A DNA stretch of 64,000 bases from Pelolinea sp. GTDB lineage: Bacteria > Chloroflexota > Anaerolineae > Anaerolineales > Anaerolineaceae. Where the stretch lies: contig JAAZOD010000029.1 in the NCBI GenBank assembly GCA_012797975.1, positions 1 through 64,000 of the forward strand. Direction: 5' to 3'. Both the position numbers and the translations under genes were made by a program. Below the pieces are notes generated by a model, which saw nothing but the letters and a program-made list of their open reading frames with translations, was not told where the DNA came from and searched no databases. How positions within the stretch are numbered: position 1 is the first letter of the stretch; each line of letters starts with the position of its first letter. Positions 58,210-64,000 of the stretch are shown here, piece after piece.

Positions 58210-58707
58210 TTACTCCTTTTGTAAGCTCTTACGGTAAAGCACAACACCGCTGGTATCCACTTCCGCAATGAGATCGTGGATTGTGCGCTGCAGGCGGGGA
58301 TGTACCAGGAATGGGGCAATTTCATCTAATGGAACCATCACGAACGCCCTTTCAGTAATGCGGGGGTGGGGGATGGTCAAGCGTTCATCATCAAGAACCA
58401 GATCATCAAAGAAAAGAATGTCGATGTCGATGATGCGTGGTCCATAACGAAAGGTGGGGGTGCGCCCCATGTCTGTTTCAATGAGCTTAACTTCCGCCAG
58501 AAGATCAAAGGGATCCAATTCTGTAGTGGCTTTCAATACTTGATTCAGGAAAGCCGGCTGATCTGTGAAGCCCCAGGGCTGTGTTTCGTATACACTTGAC
58601 TGCAGTTCCACCTGGCACATTTCTTGAAGAGCACGCGCGGCGTGCTGTAAACCTGCCAGTCGGTCACCTATATTGGAACCGGTTCCAAGAAACACCTTGT
58701 GTTTCAT
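58210..58707 (-). CDS. folK: Hydroxymethyldihydropterin pyrophosphokinase
   Basis: It transfers pyrophosphate to the pterin, one step before FolP. The 165 residues begin MKHKVFLGTGSNIGDRLAGL and contain YGPRIIDIDILFFDDLVLDD and LTIPHPRITERAFVMVPLDE. The ATG overlaps the hom stop as ATGA, so it is the fourth gene of a rplS-murI-hom-folK-folP run. Confidence 0.96.
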   Translation of the reverse strand: MKHKVFLGTGSNIGDRLAGLQHAARALQEMCQVELQSSVYETQPWGFTDQPAFLNQVLKATTELDPFDLLAEVKLIETDMGRTPTFRYGPRIIDIDILFFDDLVLDDERLTIPHPRITERAFVMVPLDEIAPFLVHPRLQRTIHDLIAEVDTSGVVLYRKSLQKE

Positions 58708-59735
58708 ACATCCTTTTCGTGACTGTAGATATTCAAGATATCCGCCAACATGCCATAAGCGGTTGTATCGGGACTGGGATTGGATTCCAGAATACCCAGC
58801 CCGGGTAGCACATCGGATTTGAATAAGATGTAGGAGCTGGTGCCTTCCACACTGAAGAAGGGACTTTTGGGCCCGATCATTTGCGGTGCCACTGAAAGAA
58901 CCCAACCGCTGGTGGTCCGTTCTGCTGTACAGATCAATTTCCAGCGTTTTCCAGTTTCGTGGGCTTTGTGCATATCAGCCTCGGTAATGGAACGGATTCC
59001 GCTGCGCTTGATCTGTTGGGGAATGACAGGGTTGTGCAATAGCACCGTGGAGAGGGCTGCCACCTTTACGGCGGCATCCCATCCATCAACGTCACCACTG
59101 GGGTCGGTTTCCGCAATGCCAATGGATTGGGCGTAATGGACTGCCTGTTCGAAACTTTCCCCTTTTTCCATGCGACACAGAATCAGGTTGGTGCAGGAAT
59201 TCAAGATACCTTCAAAACCGTTGATCTGCATGGCTGGCAGCGCTTCGCGAATTACCGAGAAGATGGGTGCACCATCCATGACGGTGGATTCAAAAAGGAA
59301 TTTCTTTCCCATTTTATTGGCAAGGGTGGTTAGTTTTTCAAAGGCGTGCACCACCGGCCCCTTGTTGGCGGTGACGATGTGCATACCATTTTCTAAAGCG
59401 CTGGTCAAAAAACTGACGGCTGGTTGTCCGGTTTCATAGTTGACGGGGGTGTTTTCAATGAAGACATCTGCTTTGCTCTTGGCGATCATCTCCAGCGTGT
59501 TCTGGTAAGAGACGCTGTTGGGAAATCGATCGGCTGAAAATACACCGCTGACCAAGTCTTGCAGGTTAAAACCGTCTTTCATTCCCAAACAACCGTGGCT
59601 GCCGGTGCTGATACCGCTGATGCGCAGATCAAGCCCATAGGTGTTTTCGACCTCAGCATGTTTGCGATGTACCAGACGGATGAAAGCTTTCCCTACATTT
59701 CCATAACCGGCCACAATGATAGCGATTGACTTCAT
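58704..59735 (-). CDS. hom: Homoserine dehydrogenase (short form)
   Basis: It reduces aspartate semialdehyde to homoserine for threonine and methionine synthesis. The 343 residues have the NAD(P) loop IVAGYGNVGKAFIRL, IVTANKGPVVHAFEKL, and the substrate segment GDVDGWDAAVKVAALS. It lacks the C-terminal ACT domain that mediates threonine inhibition in many homologues, so feedback control may differ. It starts 18 bp after murI. Confidence 0.9.
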   Translation of the reverse strand: MKSIAIIVAGYGNVGKAFIRLVHRKHAEVENTYGLDLRISGISTGSHGCLGMKDGFNLQDLVSGVFSADRFPNSVSYQNTLEMIAKSKADVFIENTPVNYETGQPAVSFLTSALENGMHIVTANKGPVVHAFEKLTTLANKMGKKFLFESTVMDGAPIFSVIREALPAMQINGFEGILNSCTNLILCRMEKGESFEQAVHYAQSIGIAETDPSGDVDGWDAAVKVAALSTVLLHNPVIPQQIKRSGIRSITEADMHKAHETGKRWKLICTAERTTSGWVLSVAPQMIGPKSPFFSVEGTSSYILFKSDVLPGLGILESNPSPDTTAYGMLADILNIYSHEKDV

Positions 59736-59753
59736 GAGTTCCTCTTCTGATTA

Positions 59754-60614
59754 TTAAATTCTTGGAATGGCTGATAAAGTTGTCTTCAGTTTCCCATCTT
59801 GCCAGCAGACAGAATTTACCGCTGCGTCAAGGCCGATCAATCGCTTGATCTGGCTTTGGAGAACGGCCGCATCTCCGCTGGTAGTAAACTGCATGGGGGC
59901 ATGAGAAGGAACCGCAAGACGACCTCCAAATTTATCCGAAAGCAGAGATTTCACCCTACGGGCCACGGCCGGCGCCGGATCGATCACCTGGATACGCTTG
60001 CCAGTGATCTGGCGTATTTCATCAAGGATGAACGGATAATGAGTGCAGCCCAGGACGACGGTGTCTACATGCTGTTCGATCATGGGTTGGAGGGCGTGGG
60101 CTAGTATGGCATGAGTCCTTTCGCCCTTCAGATTGCCGGCTTCGATCTCTTCCACCAAACCGGGGCAGGTATCTTGGAATATCTGCAGGCCTTCTCCATA
60201 TTTGTGGACAAGCGATTGATACAGCTCTCCTTGAAACGTGGCGGGAGTGGCCAGCACGCCCACGGCTTTGGTGTGGGTTTGTTCGGAAGCCGGTTTCACC
60301 GCAGGTTCCATGCCCACGATAGTAAGAAGAGGGAATTGCTGGCGCAAGTATTTCAACGCAGCGGCGGAAGCGGTATTACAAGCCACCACCAGCAAATCGA
60401 TCTGTTGGCTTAATAAAAAGGAAGTTATTTGATGAGAAAAGGCGCGGATCTCTTGCATCTGTCGCTGTCCATACGGTACATGCGCCTGATCGGCAAAAAA
60501 AACGATCTCAAGATGGGGCAGTAGTTCATGAATGGCACGCAGGACAGAAAGCCCACCCACTCCCGAATCAAAGATGCCAATTTTCAATGGCTTTTCCTGT
60601 GCATGGATCATCAT
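59754..60614 (-). CDS. murI: Glutamate racemase
   Basis: It makes D-glutamate for peptidoglycan. The 286 residues contain IGIFDSGVGGLSVLRAI, VVACNTASAAAL and VVLGCTHYPFIL with the two catalytic Cys. ATG 60614 (or 60611) is not preceded by a Shine-Dalgarno site. Instead TATAAT ends 7 bp before it, so a leaderless transcript is possible in addition to readthrough from rplS. Confidence 0.94.
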   Translation of the reverse strand: MMIHAQEKPLKIGIFDSGVGGLSVLRAIHELLPHLEIVFFADQAHVPYGQRQMQEIRAFSHQITSFLLSQQIDLLVVACNTASAAALKYLRQQFPLLTIVGMEPAVKPASEQTHTKAVGVLATPATFQGELYQSLVHKYGEGLQIFQDTCPGLVEEIEAGNLKGERTHAILAHALQPMIEQHVDTVVLGCTHYPFILDEIRQITGKRIQVIDPAPAVARRVKSLLSDKFGGRLAVPSHAPMQFTTSGDAAVLQSQIKRLIGLDAAVNSVCWQDGKLKTTLSAIPRI

Positions 60615-60621
60615 GGAGGTG

Positions 60622-60627
60622 ATTATA
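60622..60627 (-). promoter_or_regulatory. -10 hexamer directly upstream of murI
   Basis: TATAAT on the minus strand ends 7 bp before the ATG, immediately after the rplS terminator. No -35 match is seen. Confidence 0.45.
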
Positions 60628-60631
60628 AATG

Positions 60632-60662
60632 AAAAAGGTGCAGATCGCGTACACTGCACCTT
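60632..60662 (-). terminator. Terminator after rplS
   Basis: A 9-bp stem (60635-60643 with 60654-60662) and 10-base loop, followed by TTTTT on the minus strand, 20 bp after the rplS stop. Confidence 0.8.
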
Positions 60663-60682
60663 GGTTGTTCTGAAGCAAGAAA

Positions 60683-61030
60683 TTACGAGAATTTTTGTTT
60701 GAGGCGTGCACTTTTACCGGTGCGTTCTCGCAGGTAATATAAACGTGCCTTGCGTACTTTATTGTGGCGTTCGACGACCACTTTATCGATCTTTGGCGAG
60801 CGGAACAGGAAAGTTCTTTCGACGCCGATGCCATTGCTGGCAACGCGGCGCACAGTGAAGGTGCTGGATTGCCCATTCAATGAAACGAAGAGCACGGTAC
60901 CTTTGAATTCCTGAATTCTTTCGCGATCGCCTTCTTTGATCTTGACATGTACACTAACCACATCACCCGGTGCAAGTTCGGGAATGTTTGGATTTTTTTC
61001 TGTTTCTGCTGCTTTCAATAATTCACTCAT
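60683..61030 (-). CDS. rplS: Large ribosomal subunit protein bL19
   Basis: The 115-residue structural ribosomal protein lies at the subunit interface. Signatures are PELAPGDVVSVHVKIKEGDR, VASNGIGVERTFLFRSPKID and KVRKARLYYLRERTGKSARL. A good promoter lies 59 bp upstream. The region between it and the next gene (61031-61354, 324 bp) holds only that promoter and a weak A/T-rich hairpin. I see nothing else in it. Confidence 0.97.
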   Translation of the reverse strand: MSELLKAAETEKNPNIPELAPGDVVSVHVKIKEGDRERIQEFKGTVLFVSLNGQSSTFTVRRVASNGIGVERTFLFRSPKIDKVVVERHNKVRKARLYYLRERTGKSARLKQKFS

Positions 61031-61088
61031 GGTCTTTCTTTCCTAATCAATTAATGAATAATTGCTTTTTTCACCCAGACGGCGTTGA

Positions 61089-61118
61089 ATTCTACCATAG
61101 AAACCGGTGTGCGTGCAA
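61089..61118 (-). promoter_or_regulatory. rplS promoter
   Basis: TTGCAC (61113-61118), 18-bp spacer and TAGAAT (61089-61094) with an extended -10 TGG, on the minus strand. Confidence 0.65.
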
Positions 61119-61354
61119 GAGAAATCCTGGCCCAGTCTGAAGGGAAACAGGAGTGCGGGTGAAAATGGCAAATGGGTATTTTACCAGAAAAGGGACAAAG
61201 AGTGGCACGTTTGGGAGTGATCGTATTGTAAGTCAACGATTGCGTAGACTGCCGGAGCTGCTTTTTTGGTTTGGGGCCAATCACTTTGCGGAAGAGAAAA
61301 ACCTTTTCTGATACAATCAATTCATATAATTCTGACAATCCAAAAAGGTGAGAC

Positions 61355-61930
61355 ATGAAAAAATTAGTGTTTGTTTTAATGGTTCTGTTTTTATGCGGGT
61401 GTGCATCGAAGACGGGCAATACGGAGATCAGTGCCCTGCAAACCCAGGTGGCGGATCTCTCTGCTGCCAATCAAACTGCACAGGAAGAGATTTCTTCCAG
61501 CGCTGTGGCAGCGCAGGAAGACGAAGACGCCTTTGTGCTTGAGCTCACCGGAAAACTGACCGAAAAAGGGTGGCAGGTGAGCAACTTATCTGGAAACACA
61601 TTCGGCATCACCACACCCGATGATGGCATTTACCTTGTGGAATATGATTATCAGACAGAGAAGGTCAGCCGGGTGGTGATTTACTCCCTGTGGACAGGCG
61701 TGGGAACCAGCAATTTGGAGCCGGAAGTGTTATCCATTGTAAACCAGGCCAATGATGAACAATTCCTGGCAAAAGTTTCCGTGGATTCTGAGGGTGATTT
61801 CTGGCTCGAGACGGTGCTTCCCTTCAGCACTCAATTGGATGTGAATTTCTTTTGCGACTACGTTCAATGGTTTGAAGAGAACGAATCCGTTCTTTTGCTG
61901 ACCTATTTCCAGGATTATCTGCAGAAATAA
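61355..61930 (+). CDS. Small lipoprotein of unknown function
   Basis: The 191-residue protein starts MKKLVFVLMVLFLCGCASK, a clear lipoprotein signal with lipobox LCGC. Residues 27-55 are a short coiled coil (ALQTQVADLSAANQTAQEEI), and the remaining 130 residues look like a compact acidic alpha/beta domain with many aromatic residues. I recognise no family. AAGGTGAG precedes the ATG. It is convergent with uvrC, 23 bp apart. Confidence 0.85.
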   Translation: MKKLVFVLMVLFLCGCASKTGNTEISALQTQVADLSAANQTAQEEISSSAVAAQEDEDAFVLELTGKLTEKGWQVSNLSGNTFGITTPDDGIYLVEYDYQTEKVSRVVIYSLWTGVGTSNLEPEVLSIVNQANDEQFLAKVSVDSEGDFWLETVLPFSTQLDVNFFCDYVQWFEENESVLLLTYFQDYLQK

Positions 61931-61953
61931 TCGTTTTCTATTAAAGCACTGTT

Positions 61954-63816
61954 CTATTGAAGAGAGCGCAGGATCTGTTCGGCCAGTGAGCGGTTTATCC
62001 CTGACAGTTTGAGGATATCCTCTACCGAAGCCTGGCGAAGAACTTCAACCGAGCCGAATTCAGTGAGCAGTGCTTTTTTTCTGGCAGGCCCGATCCCGGG
62101 TATTTCATCCAGTACCGAGCGCAGGCTGTTCTTGCTGCGCTGGTTGCGGTGAGCAGTGATCGCAAAGCGGTGAGCTTCATCGCGGATGCGTTGCATCATG
62201 AACAATCCCTGAGAATTGCGGGGCAAAGCCAGCGGTTCTGCCTGATCAGGCAAGATCACCAGTTCTTCACTCTTGGCAAGCCCTACGGCTTTGATGGTGT
62301 CCTGCAAGCCGAACTGCTCCAGCACTTTCAATGCTCTACCCAGTTGGCCTTTTCCGCCATCTACGATGAGTAGATCAGGCAGCATGGAAAAGGATGGTTC
62401 CGCTTTCTTGCCCACCTCATTGCTTTCTTGATAGGCCTGCCAGCGGCGGAAGCGACGGGTAAGTACCTCTTCCATGCTGGCAAAATCATCCGGCTGGGTG
62501 ACCGTCTTGATATTGAAGCGGCGGTAATGTTTTTTATTGGGGACGCCCTGTTCAAAGACCACCATGCTGCCAACCGATGCGGTGCCCTGCGTGTTGGAAA
62601 TGTCATAACATTCCATGCGGTTAGGTGGATTGCTCATGCCAAAGGCAGATTGTAGTTCTGCCAGTGCAATGCTTTGCTTATTCGTATCCATTTCCCATTG
62701 CGATTTCAAGGAACGCAGTGTTTCTGTGGCATTTTCGGTTGCCATTTCCACCAGTTGCTTGGGCACTCCCTTGTTGGGTACCATGATCTGGATCTTTTCA
62801 CCCTTCTTCTTCTGATTCAGCCAGTTCTGGATGATCATGGCCTCTTCAATGTCCTCTGGTAGCAGTACTTCAGACGGGATATGGGTGGATTGCGAATAAA
62901 ACTGCATCAAGAATTGGGCGATCACCTCGCTATTTTTTTCGTCATCCGCTCCTTCCAGAATGAAATAATCACGGCCGATCAATTTGCCCCCGCGCACGAA
63001 GAAGATTTGTACGCAAGCTTCGCCATTGGAACGTGCCAGGGCGATCACGTCGCTATCCATGCTTTGGGTGGAGATGACCTTCTGTTTTTCTACTACCCGC
63101 TCGATGGCTTGAATCTGGTCGCGCAGAGCTGCGGCTTTTTCAAACTGCAGCGTTTCAGACATCTCGCGCATGGTCTGATGCAAACGGTCGAGAATGGGGT
63201 CGGTTTGCCCTTCCAAGAATTTCCCCAGATCGAGGATCATCTGGTCGTAATCAGCTTCGTTGATCTTGCCAATGCAGGGTGCACTGCAGAGTTTAATATC
63301 GTAATACAGGCAGGCACGCGTGTCGTTTCCGGTGATCACCCGATCGCAGGTGCGGTATTGAAAGATCTTGCGCAGCAGATCCAGTGTTTGATGAACTGCC
63401 CAAACGCTGGTGTAGGGGCCGTAATATTTACCGCCATCATTCTCCACATTGCGTGTTACGGTGACTTTGGGGAAAGGTTCATTCCAGTGCGCTTTGATGT
63501 ACGGATAGCGTTTATCGTCTTTTAGACGCACGTTATACTGCGGGCGATGTTTCTTGATCAGATTCATTTCCAGGATGAGCGCTTCGAGCTCTGACCCGAC
63601 CACGATCCAATCGATATCGACAATATCGCGCACCAGATGCTGGGTTTTCAAAGAATGTTCGGTGGAGGATTGAAAATAGGAACGAACACGGTTGCGCAAG
63701 TTGATCGCTTTGCCCACGTAGATAATTTTCCCGCCGCTATCCTTCATTAAATAGCAGCCCGGTTTGGTGGGCAGCGTATCCAAAATACTGTCGATATGTT
63801 CCTTGACGGATGCCAT
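61954..63816 (-). CDS. uvrC: UvrABC excinuclease subunit C
   Basis: This nuclease makes both cuts in nucleotide excision repair. The 620 residues have the GIY-YIG domain (KPGCYLMKDSGGKIIYVGKA, at about 17-90), a Cys-rich region, the UVR motif that binds UvrB (near 205-240), the RNase H-like endonuclease with LLIVDGGKGQLGRAL, and a C-terminal double helix-hairpin-helix (IPGIGPARKKALLTEFG). No SOS box is present. The start has no Shine-Dalgarno site but an extended -10 lies 6 bp upstream. Confidence 0.97.
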   Translation of the reverse strand: MASVKEHIDSILDTLPTKPGCYLMKDSGGKIIYVGKAINLRNRVRSYFQSSTEHSLKTQHLVRDIVDIDWIVVGSELEALILEMNLIKKHRPQYNVRLKDDKRYPYIKAHWNEPFPKVTVTRNVENDGGKYYGPYTSVWAVHQTLDLLRKIFQYRTCDRVITGNDTRACLYYDIKLCSAPCIGKINEADYDQMILDLGKFLEGQTDPILDRLHQTMREMSETLQFEKAAALRDQIQAIERVVEKQKVISTQSMDSDVIALARSNGEACVQIFFVRGGKLIGRDYFILEGADDEKNSEVIAQFLMQFYSQSTHIPSEVLLPEDIEEAMIIQNWLNQKKKGEKIQIMVPNKGVPKQLVEMATENATETLRSLKSQWEMDTNKQSIALAELQSAFGMSNPPNRMECYDISNTQGTASVGSMVVFEQGVPNKKHYRRFNIKTVTQPDDFASMEEVLTRRFRRWQAYQESNEVGKKAEPSFSMLPDLLIVDGGKGQLGRALKVLEQFGLQDTIKAVGLAKSEELVILPDQAEPLALPRNSQGLFMMQRIRDEAHRFAITAHRNQRSKNSLRSVLDEIPGIGPARKKALLTEFGSVEVLRQASVEDILKLSGINRSLAEQILRSLQ

Positions 63817-63822
63817 ATCCCA

Positions 63823-63828
63823 ATTTTA
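63823..63828 (-). promoter_or_regulatory. Extended -10 directly upstream of uvrC
   Basis: TGTTAAAAT on the minus strand ends 6 bp before the uvrC ATG. No ribosome-binding site lies between, so a leaderless mRNA is possible. Confidence 0.45.
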
Positions 63829-63885
63829 ACATGCAGATTTGATGGTACAGTATATCCATACACAATTCTGACCTTTGGAGGAAAA

Positions 63886-64000
63886 ATGCAGGCGTATTTC
63901 TCCTGCTCCATTACCGGCGGCAGGAATGAACAACAGATCTACCAGCAGATCGTCCAGCATTTGCTGGCTCACGGTTTGATTGTGCCCACCGCTCATCTGG
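63886..64000 (+). CDS. 2'-deoxynucleoside 5'-phosphate N-hydrolase-like (DNPH1/Rcl), partial
   Basis: Only the first 38 residues are in the window, and the gene runs off the right end. MQAYFSCSITGGRNEQQIYQ with the following QQIVQHLLAHGLIVPTAHL matches the N-terminus of the DNPH1/nucleoside 2-deoxyribosyltransferase family, in which a GSIRGGR-like loop binds the phosphate. Members cleave deoxynucleoside monophosphates to base and deoxyribose phosphate, a nucleotide-pool cleaning function. GGAGG precedes the ATG. It is divergent from uvrC. Confidence 0.75.
   Translation, partial: MQAYFSCSITGGRNEQQIYQQIVQHLLAHGLIVPTAHL

Noticed and set aside
61051-61470. Minus-strand frame across the gap upstream of rplS
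   Set aside because: It overlaps the start of the lipoprotein gene on the other strand, contains the rplS promoter, and its translation looks random. No ribosome-binding site.
61954-63885. SOS control of uvrC
   Set aside because: No GAAC-N4-GTTC sequence lies in the 69-bp region between uvrC and its divergent neighbour.

Overview
The window looks like a chromosomal stretch of an anaerobic bacterium of the phylum Chloroflexota, most likely class Anaerolineae. This is inferred from gene content and protein style and no database was searched. Supporting signs are a glycyl-tRNA synthetase with alpha and beta chains fused, a V-type ATPase operon, a very long SecA without the usual zinc tail, Bacillus-type LexA boxes, an HrcA/CIRCE heat-shock operon and a T-box leader. 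Base composition is close to half G+C throughout. I see no rRNA, tRNA, CRISPR array, insertion sequence, prophage or attachment site.

Layout. 1-7.2 kb (minus): glyQS, a 93-residue unknown, dnaG and rpoD. 7.2-10.2 kb: a C39-like peptidase, a divergent LysM lipoprotein with an SDR oxidoreductase, and a small XRE-regulator/membrane-protein pair with its own operator. 10.4-17 kb (minus): lexA with a SOS box in its promoter, then hrcA-grpE-dnaK-dnaJ-prmA behind a perfect CIRCE element. 17.2-19.5 kb (plus): a lysine 2,3-aminomutase-type radical SAM enzyme and an aldo/keto reductase. 19.5-23.5 kb (minus): pheST behind a complete T-box leader. 23.5-25.9 kb (minus): rpsB-tsf-pyrH. 26-28.8 kb (plus): surE and two CAP-LysM surface proteins. 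28.8-30.6 kb (minus): cysK-cysE behind what looks like a cysteine attenuator with a Cys-containing leader peptide. 30.6-32.8 kb (plus): envelope-stress genes (LiaF/toastrack-like, PspC, SIMPL lipoprotein) carrying two similar ECF-sigma-type promoters. 32.9-35 kb (minus): frr-uppS-cdsA. 35.1 kb (plus): a 75-residue unknown protein under a SOS box. 35.3-39.9 kb (minus): a tightly overlapping operon of two M16 peptidases, acpS, a phosphoesterase and a ParB-like protein. 40-48.8 kb: an FAD oxidoreductase, a membrane protein, an S1-domain protein, secA and lpd. 48.9-57.3 kb (plus): nine-gene V-ATPase operon. 57.3-64 kb: rplS-murI-hom-folK-folP, a small lipoprotein, uvrC and the start of a DNPH1-like nucleotide hydrolase.

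Most genes are housekeeping, but the control layer is rich. Amino-acid supply is sensed by RNA at two loci: a T-box for phenylalanine and a leader-peptide attenuator for cysteine. DNA damage is sensed by LexA at lexA and at one unknown small gene. Protein folding stress is sensed by HrcA. Envelope stress is probably sensed by an ECF sigma factor encoded elsewhere. Several genes have a -10 hexamer just upstream of the start codon and no Shine-Dalgarno site, suggesting leaderless mRNAs.

The most novel-looking items are the cysteine attenuator ahead of cysKE, the SOS-controlled small protein, and the paired SigW-like promoters.
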